The notes under the pieces were generated by a model. It saw nothing but the letters and a program-made list of their open reading frames with translations. It did no database searches and had not been told where the DNA came from. Of a DNA stretch of 64,000 nt, positions 30,057-39,686 are shown piece by piece; within the stretch, counting starts at the first letter, position 1; each line of letters begins with the position of its first letter. Position numbers and translations under genes: made by a program. This DNA is from an uncultured Sphingorhabdus sp. (lineage in GTDB: Bacteria; Pseudomonadota; Alphaproteobacteria; Sphingomonadales; Sphingomonadaceae), in contig CANMXN010000001.1 of assembly GCA_947501885.1 (NCBI GenBank), forward strand, positions 682,001-746,000, written 5' to 3'.

Positions 30057-30590
30057 TTAACGAAGCCATTCCTTTTGTGTTAATTCAAAAACTAGCGTAT
30101 CACGAACATGCCCCGTCCATGTCGTCATATTTTTAAACAGAATCTCTTTCTGCTTTGCACCCAATTTTTTAACGGCTGCCGCAGATCGTGTATTCCGTCT
30201 ATCAACTCTAAAGCCCACAATATCAAAACCGCAATCGAAAGCATGACTTATCATCAAATTTTTCATCGTATCATTCAATCCAGTTCCACGAACCGATGGG
30301 GTAATATATGTCCCACCAATTTCAACGGTCTTACTATCAATATCTGGTCTAATATAATTGCTCATGCCAACGACAATATTGTCCTGTGAAATCGCAAAAT
30401 TTACCCAATCCTCATTGCTCAAGAAAATATTTAGCGATGCATCAAAATATTCACCTAAAAATGATAAGGGGTATATATCCCATATTTCTGTATCTTGTGC
30501 ACAGGCTAACCGTAAAGATTCTATGTGAAAATCTGTCATTGGTTCAATGGAAACACATCCATCTCTCAAAATTTTAGATAGATTATTCAT
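30057..30590 (-). CDS. GNAT-family N-acetyltransferase
   Basis: This 177-residue protein has a RimJ/RimL-like GNAT fold. It contains the acetyl-CoA-binding turn (VEIGGTYITPSVRGTGLNDTMKNL) followed by the usual helix and strand (FDIVGFRVDRRNTRSAAAVKKLG). The acceptor substrate is unknown. It lies between rbfA (32 bp gap) and truB (its stop overlaps the truB upstream region). This position inside the nusA-pnp operon is unusual, which makes it a later insertion into the block. Confidence 0.85.
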   Translation of the reverse strand: MNNLSKILRDGCVSIEPMTDFHIESLRLACAQDTEIWDIYPLSFLGEYFDASLNIFLSNEDWVNFAISQDNIVVGMSNYIRPDIDSKTVEIGGTYITPSVRGTGLNDTMKNLMISHAFDCGFDIVGFRVDRRNTRSAAAVKKLGAKQKEILFKNMTTWTGHVRDTLVFELTQKEWLR

Positions 30591-30622
30591 ATCTATATTC
30601 TACAAAATAGGTGAAACGTGCT

Positions 30623-31021
30623 TTAGTCAGATTCCAAATCACGCGCTACTCTAGGATTATTTAATAGGTCTTCTATCCGTGCCACTTCATCAAAGCTCTC
30701 ATCGGCAAGAAATTTCAGCTTGGCCGCATATTTCATTTTTGTTCGTGCCGCGACTTCACGCTGGAAAAATGCTGTGTTAGTGCGCAATGCTTTTATTATG
30801 GCAACTTCGTCAGAACCCAATAGAGGTTTCACAAACACCTTAGCATGACGCAAATCGGGCGACATACGCACCTCTGTCACACTTACATTGTTGCTGGAGA
30901 GCAATTCATCATGCACCTCACCACGCAGCAATAGTTCCGACAAGATATGCCGTACTTGCTCACCAACGCGCAGCAAACGAACCGAGCGCCCTTCGGGTGA
31001 TGTATCGTTAAATTTCGCCAT
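30623..31021 (-). CDS. rbfA: ribosome-binding factor A
   Basis: This 132-residue RbfA helps late maturation of the 30S subunit. It has the KH-like fold with the signature [21 protein letters not shown]. The start overlaps the thioesterase stop by 14 bp, so translation is coupled. It belongs to the rimP-nusA-infB-rbfA-truB operon. Confidence 0.95.
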   Translation of the reverse strand: MAKFNDTSPEGRSVRLLRVGEQVRHILSELLLRGEVHDELLSSNNVSVTEVRMSPDLRHAKVFVKPLLGSDEVAIIKALRTNTAFFQREVAARTKMKYAAKLKFLADESFDEVARIEDLLNNPRVARDLESD

Positions 31022-31418
31022 TGGATGCCTCTTGCGGTACCTCAGTTAGCATTGCAGTCGAAGTTGATTTAACCAACAGATTTCCATCTTCATCGAATAA
31101 TTCGCCTTCGATAAAAGCCACATTACGGCCTAATTTTAATATTCTGCCTTTGCCGATTAATTTACCAATAGGCACGGGCTTAATATAGCTCATATTCATA
31201 TCAAGATTAAGTGGAAGCAATCTACCGCCCGATGCAGCCATGACAGCACTGCCCATAATTTCATCCATAAAGCCGCCAATCAAACCGCCCTGCACAAAAC
31301 CGCGCGGGCTTTTGAAACTTTCAGGCGCTACAAATTCCATAGTGGAAACCTCGCCTTCGAAGGATATTGGCTTCGATTGCATAAGCCTAGAAGAAGGCGA
31401 AGAAATATTATCCGTCAT
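31008..31418 (-). CDS. PaaI-family hotdog thioesterase
   Basis: This 136-residue hotdog-fold protein has the PaaI/YdiI-like motif [25 protein letters not shown] and the substrate strand [24 protein letters not shown]. It should hydrolyse acyl-CoA thioesters in the cytoplasm. It sits between infB and rbfA, overlapping rbfA; a metabolic enzyme at this place is not part of the standard operon. The substrate cannot be assigned. Confidence 0.85.
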   Translation of the reverse strand: MTDNISSPSSRLMQSKPISFEGEVSTMEFVAPESFKSPRGFVQGGLIGGFMDEIMGSAVMAASGGRLLPLNLDMNMSYIKPVPIGKLIGKGRILKLGRNVAFIEGELFDEDGNLLVKSTSTAMLTEVPQEASNGEI

Positions 31419-31437
31419 AACCGCCCTCTAATTTCTA

Positions 31438-33948
31438 TTACAATATGCGTTCGCGCTCTTCTGTTTCAAAGACCTCTAGCATATCACCAGCCCTAACATC
31501 ATTGGTATCTTCCAATACCACACCACATTCAAGGCCAGAACGCACTTCATCGACATTGTCTTTAAAGCGGCGTAGCGACGCAATTTTGGTTGCACTAATG
31601 ATGACATCATCACGGGTAAGGCGCGCATGAATGCCTTTCTTGATATACCCATCGGTAACAAGCAGACCAGCAGCCTTATCTTTCTTACCAGATTTGAATA
31701 CATCTTTAACCTCAGCACGGCCAACAACGGTTTCGATAATCTCTGGACCAAGTTCACCCGCCATTTCTTTGCGGATATCTTCGGTCAGGTGATAAATCAC
31801 ATCGAAATATTTTAAGCGCACTGCTTCGCGTTTTAAAATCTCACGCGCCTTGCTGTTCGGGCGAACATTAAAGCCAATAATAGGCGCATTGGATGCATTA
31901 GCCAAAATCACATCAGATTCTGTAATCCCGCCAACACCGCTTAGCAGCACACGCACCTTAATATCATCGGTAGATATTTTATTAAGCGCCGTCACAATCG
32001 CCTGCATAGAACCTTGCACGTCGGCCTTTACTACAACAGGATATTCCATTGCATTGTTCGCTGATAGCGCAGAGAACATAGAATCCACCGATGCTGGGGC
32101 CATAGCTGTACGGGCTTTCTTCGCTTGTTCTTTACGATAAAGCGCCACTTCACGCGCACGTTGATCATTTTCTACCACGGTCAGCATATCACCAGCAGAT
32201 GGTACACCGCTAAGGCCCAACACTTCCACAGGTTGCGAGGGACCAGCTTGCTTAATCTGCTTACCATTATAATCGATAACCGCACGCACTTTGCCAGACA
32301 CTTCGCCAACAACAAATATATCGCCGCGCCTCAATGTGCCTCGTTTCACCAACACAGTCGCAACTGCGCCGCGCCCTTTATCAAGCTGCGCTTCGACAAC
32401 AATGCCTTCCGCAGCCCGATCAGGATTGGCCTTAAGTTCCATTACTTCTGCTTGCAACGCCAATTTTTCAAGCAATTCATCCAAATTGGTTTTCTTGAGT
32501 GCAGAAATTTCAACATCCTGAACTTCTCCGCCCATTTGCTCGACAATGATTTCATGTTCAAGCAAGCGCTCACGCACTTTTTGCGGTTTAGCGCCTTCTT
32601 TATCGATTTTATTGATCGCTATGATCATCGGTACTTTTGCTGCTTTACAATGATTAATCGCTTCAATTGTTTGCGGCATCAAGCCATCATCAGCAGCCAC
32701 CACCAAAATCACAATATCGGTGACCAAAGCACCACGTTGACGCATTTCAGTAAAGGCCTCGTGCCCCGGTGTATCAAGGAAGGTGATCATATCACCCGCT
32801 TTAGTCTTTACCTGATAAGCGCCAATATGCTGGGTAATTCCGCCTGCTTCACCCGCAACGACATCTGCACCGCGCAGCGCATCGAGCAAGCTCGTTTTAC
32901 CATGATCAACATGCCCCATCACGGCCACAACTGGTGCACGCGGTTTCAGCGTTTCTTCAGGATCAATATCGGTTTCAACATTAATCTCAACATCAGATTC
33001 GGATATACGGCTAATGGTATGACCAAATTCCTCAACGAGCAATTCTGCCGTATCTTGATCGATGGTTTGATTAACCGTAACCATCATATCCATGTTAAAC
33101 AGCGCCTTTACAAGATCGGCACCTTTTTCACCCATACGTTTAGCAAGCTCTTGCACCGTAATGGCTTCTGGAACTTTTACATCACGGACTTTCTTGACCT
33201 GCGGTTCACGTGAACCGCTGTTCGATTGGGCGCGTTTTTCTTTCTCCCGCGCACGTTTGAGCGCAGCAAGAGAACGTGCCCTTGCGCCATCATCTTCATT
33301 GAGCGCGCGGCTAACCGTTAACTTGCCAGATTGTCGGCGGTCTTTACGATCACGAGACGCTTTATTCGTTTTCTTATCACGGTCATCACGCGATGGACGC
33401 GAAGGTGTATCCACTGGTGAGAATTTACGCGGTGGCGGTGGAGAAGCTTTACCAGTCTTTTTAACAGGAGTCTCAGTACTAGGTTGCACTTCTGTCTCTT
33501 CTACTTTTGCTGGTTCAACTATATTTTGTTCAGCATCTTCTGCTACCCGTTTTTCTTCAGCACGTTTCTTCTCTTCTTCTTCGCGCTGTTTCTTCTGGTC
33601 TTCTTCACGGCGGCGAGATTCTTCTAATATATTTAAGCGCGATTCCTCGGCTTCTCGCAACAATTTAGCCTGACGTTCTTGACGCGACATTGTCTCATCA
33701 ATCGCCTTTTTGCGCGGCGGAGCTTTTTCTTCCTTAGGCGCTGGAGGTGGCGGCGGTGGCGGCGCAACTTCTTCAGGCTCAGGCACATAACCTGGCTTGC
33801 CTACCAATTTGCGGCGTTTAACCTCAACCACGACTTTATTCGTTCTGCCATGACTAAATGTCTGCTTAACCTCGCCAGAATCGATCGAGCGCTTAAGCCC
33901 TAGTGGCTTGCGCGTCAGCTTCGGCTTTTCTTCTTTTTCATCACTCAT
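31438..33948 (-). CDS. infB: translation initiation factor IF-2
   Basis: This 836-residue GTPase brings initiator tRNA to the 30S subunit. The N-terminal part is long and charged with Pro- and Arg-rich repeats ([27 protein letters not shown]), and an IF2_N-like domain ([23 protein letters not shown]) precedes the G domain. The G motifs are [22 protein letters not shown] and INKIDKEG, followed by domains II-IV. The length is normal for alphaproteobacteria. It follows ylxR by 9 bp. Confidence 0.98.
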   Translation of the reverse strand: MSDEKEEKPKLTRKPLGLKRSIDSGEVKQTFSHGRTNKVVVEVKRRKLVGKPGYVPEPEEVAPPPPPPPAPKEEKAPPRKKAIDETMSRQERQAKLLREAEESRLNILEESRRREEDQKKQREEEEKKRAEEKRVAEDAEQNIVEPAKVEETEVQPSTETPVKKTGKASPPPPRKFSPVDTPSRPSRDDRDKKTNKASRDRKDRRQSGKLTVSRALNEDDGARARSLAALKRAREKEKRAQSNSGSREPQVKKVRDVKVPEAITVQELAKRMGEKGADLVKALFNMDMMVTVNQTIDQDTAELLVEEFGHTISRISESDVEINVETDIDPEETLKPRAPVVAVMGHVDHGKTSLLDALRGADVVAGEAGGITQHIGAYQVKTKAGDMITFLDTPGHEAFTEMRQRGALVTDIVILVVAADDGLMPQTIEAINHCKAAKVPMIIAINKIDKEGAKPQKVRERLLEHEIIVEQMGGEVQDVEISALKKTNLDELLEKLALQAEVMELKANPDRAAEGIVVEAQLDKGRGAVATVLVKRGTLRRGDIFVVGEVSGKVRAVIDYNGKQIKQAGPSQPVEVLGLSGVPSAGDMLTVVENDQRAREVALYRKEQAKKARTAMAPASVDSMFSALSANNAMEYPVVVKADVQGSMQAIVTALNKISTDDIKVRVLLSGVGGITESDVILANASNAPIIGFNVRPNSKAREILKREAVRLKYFDVIYHLTEDIRKEMAGELGPEIIETVVGRAEVKDVFKSGKKDKAAGLLVTDGYIKKGIHARLTRDDVIISATKIASLRRFKDNVDEVRSGLECGVVLEDTNDVRAGDMLEVFETEERERIL

Positions 33949-33957
33949 CGAACAGAC

Positions 33958-34680
33958 CTAGTCCCTTATCTCTTGATCAAGTGCAAGATTATCATCGCCT
34001 TGCCCCAATCTATTGTTATCTGGATTAATAGAACATCCAGTGAAATTTATCCAGCGGCTAAGATGGTACATCACCCGCTGAGCCGATTTTTTATCAATAA
34101 TACCAAAATGCACGACATTATCTTTACCCAAGGAAGATGCTATTTCATCACGGTCTGCAGGCAAAACAATGCCTTGCATTCCGCTTCCTTGCTTATCGCT
34201 ACCAACACGCCACGCTTGATCCAATTTTTTACGGCCATCTTCACTCGCATCACTAGCATGGCATAGTGCAAATATTTGCCCGTTACGCGCCGCTGTTGAT
34301 ATTTTTTCAGACCCTGTAATTAAGAAACCCGCCCGCACCTCTAAACCCAAACGACTAAGCACCGCATGCTTTAATTGCATTACTATATTATGCGCTAGAT
34401 CCTCTGGTATTTGCAAAGCCGCGCCCTTAAACGCCCGAGCAAGTGCCCCGCGTAATTGCCCTTTTTCCTGTGCATCACTTAAAGAAGCTGCATCAACACC
34501 AATCCACGCACCACGCCCAGGAGCTTTGGCCCGTACATCAGGTGCAATCTGTCCATCAGGACCAATCGCAAGCCTAACGAGCGCCTCTTGGGACACTCGC
34601 TCGCCTGTCAATATACACCGTCTTACTGGAGTATTTGAGGTCTCATTGAGGGGTTTCCGCAGCAACGGCGTCCTCCTCAA
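33958..34680 (-). CDS. ylxR: YlxR/DUF448-domain RNA-binding protein
   Basis: This 240-residue protein is encoded between nusA and infB. The N-terminal YlxR domain has the family core (RRCILTGERVSQEALVRLAIGPDG, APGRGAWIGVD). The second half resembles an L7Ae-like fold (AGFLITGSEKISTAARNGQIFALCHASDASEDGRKKL), which this family carries in alphaproteobacteria. Its role in transcription or RNA binding is inferred from position. The start overlaps the nusA end by 38 bp, a longer overlap than elsewhere in this operon, so a later start is possible. Confidence 0.9.
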   Translation of the reverse strand: MRRTPLLRKPLNETSNTPVRRCILTGERVSQEALVRLAIGPDGQIAPDVRAKAPGRGAWIGVDAASLSDAQEKGQLRGALARAFKGAALQIPEDLAHNIVMQLKHAVLSRLGLEVRAGFLITGSEKISTAARNGQIFALCHASDASEDGRKKLDQAWRVGSDKQGSGMQGIVLPADRDEIASSLGKDNVVHFGIIDKKSAQRVMYHLSRWINFTGCSINPDNNRLGQGDDNLALDQEIRD

Positions 34681-36286
34681 CTATTGTCTCGGCTTTCGCC
34701 TCAACTTCTGGCTCATCTTCGAACCAATGCGCACGAGCCGCCATGATAATCTCATTGCCTTGCTCTTCTGTGAGACCATAAACTGCCAAAATTCCAGGTT
34801 TATCATCTACTTTTCGTTTGTCATTACGGCGATCATTGCGTTTTTGTTGTGGCCGCGCTTTTTGGATCAATTCATCGGTTGCAAGATCAGCAAGATCATC
34901 CAATGTTTTGATACCAGCTTTACCCAAATCAACCAACATGCCTTCGGTGAGGTGCGGTAATTCAGCCAAATCATCCTCAACGCCCAATTCCTTGCGCTCA
35001 GCACGAGATGTTTCTTCACGGCGCTCTAAGGCTTCGGTGGCTCTGTTTTGAAGTTCAGCCACCAATTCCCCGTCAAAACCCTCAATTGTGCTAAGTTCTT
35101 CTGGCGCAACATAGGCAACCTCTTCAAGTTCACTAAAGCCTTCAGCAACCAAGAGCTGCGATAATGTCTCATCAACATCAAGCTCGCTTTGGAACATATC
35201 AGAACGCTCCATAAATTCTTTTTGGCGCTTCTCGCTCGATTCCGCTTCGGTCATAATGTCAATCGCACGGCCCGTTAATTGACTGGCCAATCGTACATTT
35301 TGACCACGACGACCAATGGCAAGGCTCAATTGATCATCTGGAACCACCACTTCGATACGATTTTCATCTTCATCAATAACCACACGGCTCACCGTTGCTG
35401 GCTGCAACGCATTAACGATGAAAGTAGCTGTATCTTCCGACCACGGAATGATGTCAATTTTCTCACCTTGCATTTCCTGTACAACGGCCTGAACACGGCT
35501 ACCCTTCATACCAACACAAGCCCCAACAGGATCAATGGAGGTATCATGGCTGATAACACCAATTTTCGCACGGCTGCCAGGGTCACGAGCAGCAGCTTTA
35601 ATCTCGATAATACCATCATAGATCTCAGGGACTTCTTGCGTAAATAATTTGCGCATAAAATCAGGATGTGCGCGGCTTAATAATATTTGCGGCCCACGGT
35701 TTTCGCGCTGCACTTTAGAAATGATAGCACGTACCCGATCATTGGAACGTAGCACTTCACGCGGAATTTGTTGATCGCGGCGGATCACACCTTCTGCACG
35801 CCCCAAATCGACCACTACATGGCCAAATTCAACCGACTTCACCACGCCTGTAATCACTTCACCAGCGCGATCTTTAAATTCTTCATATTGGCGCTCACGT
35901 TCCGCATCGCGTACTTTTTGGAAAATAACCTGCTTGGCTGATTGCGCATCAATACGGCCCAGATCCACAGGCGGTAGAGGGTCAACAATAAAGTCCCCAA
36001 GCTTCGCATCTTTTTCAAGCTTTTTACCTTGCTTAATATCAACTTGTTTAAAATGATCTTCGACATCTTCGACCACTTCAACAACACGCCACAAACGCAA
36101 ATCGCCTGTTTCTGTATCTAGTTTTGCACGAATATCGTTTTCCGCGCCATAACGGGCACGCGCAGCACGTTGAATTGCTTCTTCCAACGCCTCCACAACG
36201 ATCGCCTTATCGATCATTTTTTCACTGGCTACAGCATTAGCAATTGCTAATAATTCGGCCTTATTTGCAGAAATGGGACTTGCCAT
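34643..36286 (-). CDS. nusA: transcription termination/antitermination factor NusA
   Basis: This 547-residue NusA starts with an RNA-polymerase-binding domain, then S1 (RAGEVITGVVKSVEFGHVVVDLGRAEG), KH1/KH2 (GVISHDTSIDPVGACVGMKGSRVQAV, LSLAIGRRGQNVRLASQLTGR) and two C-terminal helix-hairpin-helix repeats in the last 150 residues. It modulates pausing, termination and antitermination. It begins 3 bp after rimP and lies in the same operon. Confidence 0.97.
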   Translation of the reverse strand: MASPISANKAELLAIANAVASEKMIDKAIVVEALEEAIQRAARARYGAENDIRAKLDTETGDLRLWRVVEVVEDVEDHFKQVDIKQGKKLEKDAKLGDFIVDPLPPVDLGRIDAQSAKQVIFQKVRDAERERQYEEFKDRAGEVITGVVKSVEFGHVVVDLGRAEGVIRRDQQIPREVLRSNDRVRAIISKVQRENRGPQILLSRAHPDFMRKLFTQEVPEIYDGIIEIKAAARDPGSRAKIGVISHDTSIDPVGACVGMKGSRVQAVVQEMQGEKIDIIPWSEDTATFIVNALQPATVSRVVIDEDENRIEVVVPDDQLSLAIGRRGQNVRLASQLTGRAIDIMTEAESSEKRQKEFMERSDMFQSELDVDETLSQLLVAEGFSELEEVAYVAPEELSTIEGFDGELVAELQNRATEALERREETSRAERKELGVEDDLAELPHLTEGMLVDLGKAGIKTLDDLADLATDELIQKARPQQKRNDRRNDKRKVDDKPGILAVYGLTEEQGNEIIMAARAHWFEDEPEVEAKAETIVEEDAVAAETPQ

Positions 36287-36289
36287 CTT

Positions 36290-36823
36290 CTATTCTTCCT
36301 TATCGTCATGTTCTACGACATCTGCGCCATCACTTGTTAGTGGGGCACTCGCCGCAATTAGTCTATCTGTCAAGAGAAGCTTTGCATTATCTACTATATT
36401 GTACGAAAATTTAAAGTCTCCAAATTTACGATCTTCAAATATTATTTCTTCGCCGACCACAGAAGCAATAGTGCCACGCAATTTTTTGCGATCTTTCAGA
36501 GGCTCACCCAATACAATACGCGCCTCATGGCCAACCCAATCGGCAAAATCGCTCAACCTAGTCAAAGGGCGATCAATTCCCGGTGAACTAACTTCTAATC
36601 GATAGGCTTCTTCAATCGGGTCAAGCTCATCAAATTTTTCTGAAATACGGCGTGAGAGCGCAGCGCAGTCTTCAATCACCAATTGACCAGTTTCTGGTCT
36701 TTCCGCCATAATTTGCAATGCCAGATCATCACCCGAACCAAGCCACGCAATACGCACCAAATCAAAACCCAAAGCTTTCACTTCGGGTAAGATCAATTCT
36801 TCAAGATGCTCTATGTCGGTCAA
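36290..36823 (-). CDS. rimP: ribosome maturation factor RimP
   Basis: This 177-residue RimP is needed for maturation of the 30S head. The N-terminal domain holds the signature LPEVKALGFDLVRIAWLG and the C-terminal SH3-like domain has the SSPGIDRPLTRLSDFADWVG segment. It is the first gene of the rimP-nusA-ylxR-infB block in this window. The 230-bp gap upstream should hold the operon promoter; I see no tRNA gene (metY) there. Confidence 0.95.
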   Translation of the reverse strand: MTDIEHLEELILPEVKALGFDLVRIAWLGSGDDLALQIMAERPETGQLVIEDCAALSRRISEKFDELDPIEEAYRLEVSSPGIDRPLTRLSDFADWVGHEARIVLGEPLKDRKKLRGTIASVVGEEIIFEDRKFGDFKFSYNIVDNAKLLLTDRLIAASAPLTSDGADVVEHDDKEE

Positions 36824-37076
36824 ACTATATCTATTTCTTATTCATTATATGCAAAAGCCATCGTGCCAGCCCTGTAAGCGCCAGCCCCGAAACAATCACA
36901 ATGTTGGGATTAGCCACATCTATGCTATCTTGCGTAATGATGCAATAGATAAGTTATCCATATAATTTATATAGAATAGATATTCTAACGAAGGCATTGC
37001 CTAACATATACTATTATCTTATATATTTCAGATTTACTGGAAACAATGCAAAGACATGCACTGGAGATATAAGCTC

Positions 37077-38231
37077 ATGACCCCATCAAAATTGCTAACC
37101 CAAAAACTTATATACTCATTACTAGCTGGTGCTGCAGCACTGAGCATCACAGCCTGTACCAACAGCAATGCAAAAGATGAAAATGGCCAAATATTGTTTG
37201 AAAGTACCGAAATAGCTAGTTTCAATGAGCCATGGGCCATGACATTTTTACCCAGCAAATCTACAGAAGCACTCATCACAGAAAAAGGTGGTAAATTATT
37301 ACTATTTGAAGATGGCGGCAAAACCTCCGAAGTCTCAGGCGTTCCAGAAGTTGATTATGGCGGTCAAGGCGGTTTAGGCGATATTATATTATCGCCAAAT
37401 TTTGTAGAAGACTCAACAGTCTATCTCAGCTGGGCAGAAGCAGGAGAAAATGACACACGCGGTGCTGTGGTTGGCATGGCAAAGCTTAACCGCGATGGCT
37501 CTCCAAAGCTTGAAGACTTAAAAATTATTTGGTCTCAATATCCAAAAGTAAAAGGCCGCGGTCATTATTCATACCGTCTCGCTTTTTCTCCTGATAGCAA
37601 ATATCTATTTATAGGGTCTGGCGAGAGACAAAAATTTGATCCATCACAAGATATGGACAGCAATATGGGTAAAATTGTGCGTCTCTATCCCGATGGTTCT
37701 ATCCCCAAAGACAACCCTTTTTATACCGAAGGCAATGAAGTGCGTTCACAAATTTGGTCATTGGGGCATCGCAACATTCTTGGTATCGCCTTTGATGATA
37801 ATGGTCAGCTTTGGAATCATGAAATGGGTCCAGCCCATGGTGATGAAGTCAATTTGGTAAAATCCAAAGCCAATTATGGCTACCCCATCGTGTCAAATGG
37901 CGATCATTATGATGGCCGCGACATTCCCGATCATGGTGAGGGCGATGGCTTTATAGCCCCCAAAGTTTTTTGGAATCCAACCTTAGCACCCAGCGGTCTC
38001 ATCGCCTATAATGGCGATATGTTCCCAGAATGGAAAGGGTCATTGATACTCGGTGGTCTAGCAGGTCAAGCTCTGGTTCGTCTCGAAATTGATGGTGAAA
38101 AACTGACCAAAGCCGATGAATGGCCCATGGATGCACGCATTCGTGAAGTCGAACAAGGGCCTGATGGCGCGCTTTGGGTCCTCGAAGATGGTGAAGGCGC
38201 TAAGCTGCGCAAATTAACGCCTACTGAGTAG
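37077..38231 (+). CDS. PQQ-dependent aldose sugar dehydrogenase (lipoprotein)
   Basis: This 384-residue beta-propeller enzyme is related to YliI and soluble glucose dehydrogenase B; it oxidises aldose sugars with pyrroloquinoline quinone in the periplasm. The lipobox is LSITACT. Family segments include FNEPWAMTFLP, GGQGGLGDIILSPNF, YRLAFSPDSKYLFIGSGER, HRNILGIAFDDNGQLW and NHEMGPAHGDEVNLV. The ORF track starts at 37056 but the ATG at 37077 gives a cleaner signal peptide. It stands alone, divergent from rimP. No PQQ synthesis genes are in the window. Confidence 0.88.
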   Translation: MTPSKLLTQKLIYSLLAGAAALSITACTNSNAKDENGQILFESTEIASFNEPWAMTFLPSKSTEALITEKGGKLLLFEDGGKTSEVSGVPEVDYGGQGGLGDIILSPNFVEDSTVYLSWAEAGENDTRGAVVGMAKLNRDGSPKLEDLKIIWSQYPKVKGRGHYSYRLAFSPDSKYLFIGSGERQKFDPSQDMDSNMGKIVRLYPDGSIPKDNPFYTEGNEVRSQIWSLGHRNILGIAFDDNGQLWNHEMGPAHGDEVNLVKSKANYGYPIVSNGDHYDGRDIPDHGEGDGFIAPKVFWNPTLAPSGLIAYNGDMFPEWKGSLILGGLAGQALVRLEIDGEKLTKADEWPMDARIREVEQGPDGALWVLEDGEGAKLRKLTPTE

Positions 38232-38248
38232 GTGATTATATCATCGAT

Positions 38249-38656
38249 TCAATCATTAGATCTGATAATACCAGCCAAGGCGAATGAGAAACCAATGACC
38301 GTCCATGCAAAAAGCGCGCTAACAAATATCATGACAATAAACTCAACGCTATTTGGATCACGTTGATATTCTTGAAAATATAAAAAGAAGGCCATCCAAA
38401 ACATAGCGCAGGCAAAGCCCCACCCACCTGTCAGAAGTGCAACGCACCTCATATTATTAGCCTCTGATCCTTTTTTAACTTGCCTAAACCAATCCATTGC
38501 GCCAGCAAAAACAAGCGCACAAGCAACATAATCAATAATCCAAAAGGCAGGGTTACCCCAATCTCCCCAATTATGTACTGTCTCAACAATGGCTAAGAAA
38601 GGTGCAAAAATTAGACCTAGATAAGCAGATATATTTAGTAATATATTCTTATTCAT
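38249..38656 (-). CDS. hypothetical membrane protein (four helices)
   Basis: This 135-residue integral membrane protein has four hydrophobic stretches, for example NISAYLGLIFAPFLAIV, YVACALVFAGAMDWF and IVMIFVSALFAWTVIGFSFALAG. No domain is recognised. It is 7 bp downstream of the DUF1499 gene on the minus strand and probably shares its transcript. Confidence 0.7.
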   Translation of the reverse strand: MNKNILLNISAYLGLIFAPFLAIVETVHNWGDWGNPAFWIIDYVACALVFAGAMDWFRQVKKGSEANNMRCVALLTGGWGFACAMFWMAFFLYFQEYQRDPNSVEFIVMIFVSALFAWTVIGFSFALAGIIRSND

Positions 38657-38663
38657 AGCTTGC

Positions 38664-39521
38664 CTAGTTCGCCGCAGTTGTTCCCGACAAATCAGCGAGA
38701 AAAGCCTCTATGCGCTGCGCATTTGCGCCTAGGTCGCTCTGTCCAACGCGGCTGATTGAACGCATATCAATGATACTAGCATTACCATCTTGCGTTGGCC
38801 GTGCACGGATCACAACATCATCTTTAAAAGCAAAAATAGCAGTGGTTTCGGTCGCCTCTAACTTGCCTTGCTCTGGTACAGATAATGCCACATCCCAGCC
38901 ACGTGCTTCGGCTAATCGCTCAGCCTTTGCAATAACGTCCGCTACTTTCATGTCTATGCGCACAGAGCGAATATTGGGATAAGCTTCTTGATGCAGCCGT
39001 GTCCAACGCTGTAAGGGCGTAAGGCCCTGCATCTCATCACCATCTGGGATATTATCCAAATTATCTTCACGTACGCTCAGGGTTTGAAATTGCGGTGGAT
39101 CCGCCAAGTCGGTTGAAATATCATGAATGGCGGGTAAAGATCGCGCCGTAACTATGATATTGAGCATCCAACCAACATAGAATAAAGCCAAGACCATACC
39201 AATAATTCTAAGAGACCAGCCGATTTTCTTATTTTTATAGCGGTCCCAAAATATGAAAATAATACCAAAGATAAGGGCGCCAGCTGCTAAGAAAAAGCTA
39301 TATCGTAATCCTGTAAATCCAGTGCCAAACTCCCAAAACCCAAAGCCGCTGCCAAAGGACGCAATCACACCCCATAATATTGCACCCAAAGCTGAGAGAA
39401 ATATTAAACTACTTTTCCAATCACGCAATAATAGGCTTCTGTTTGAAACAGCCTTGCTTGGCACTTCAGCAGTGAACACACGCAAATCTTCTTCTGTCTC
39501 ATTATTGCTTTCAGCGGTCAT
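38664..39521 (-). CDS. DUF1499-domain membrane protein
   Basis: This 285-residue protein has three hydrophobic segments in the first 130 residues and a C-terminal DUF1499 domain from about 150, with RIDMKVADVIAKAERLAEARGWDVALSV and IDMRSISRVGQSDLGANAQRI. DUF1499 proteins are widespread in alphaproteobacteria and of unknown function. It shares an operon with the small membrane protein downstream. The conserved Arg-rich end suggests an enzyme-like core, but nothing firmer can be said. Confidence 0.8.
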   Translation of the reverse strand: MTAESNNETEEDLRVFTAEVPSKAVSNRSLLLRDWKSSLIFLSALGAILWGVIASFGSGFGFWEFGTGFTGLRYSFFLAAGALIFGIIFIFWDRYKNKKIGWSLRIIGMVLALFYVGWMLNIIVTARSLPAIHDISTDLADPPQFQTLSVREDNLDNIPDGDEMQGLTPLQRWTRLHQEAYPNIRSVRIDMKVADVIAKAERLAEARGWDVALSVPEQGKLEATETTAIFAFKDDVVIRARPTQDGNASIIDMRSISRVGQSDLGANAQRIEAFLADLSGTTAAN

Positions 39522-39686
39522 TTTTTGCTCCCTCGGCGTTACGATGCCCTATTTAATTCGCATTATTATGAGCAGTAAACCATAAAAACAAGCTTAGCAT
39601 TAGACAAATTGATTTTTGGATGACAAAGGCAATACAATATATGATGGAAATCAAAGGCTGTGCTATGGCCCTCAAGACGAAAGTAT

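Noticed and set aside
32125-33213. A 362-residue plus-strand ORF over infB
   Set aside because: It is a shadow of infB: His/Phe/Asn-rich, no start signal, and no protein-like domain order.
34526-34960. A 144-residue plus-strand ORF over ylxR and nusA
   Set aside because: It overlaps two confident genes on the other strand and shows no domain.
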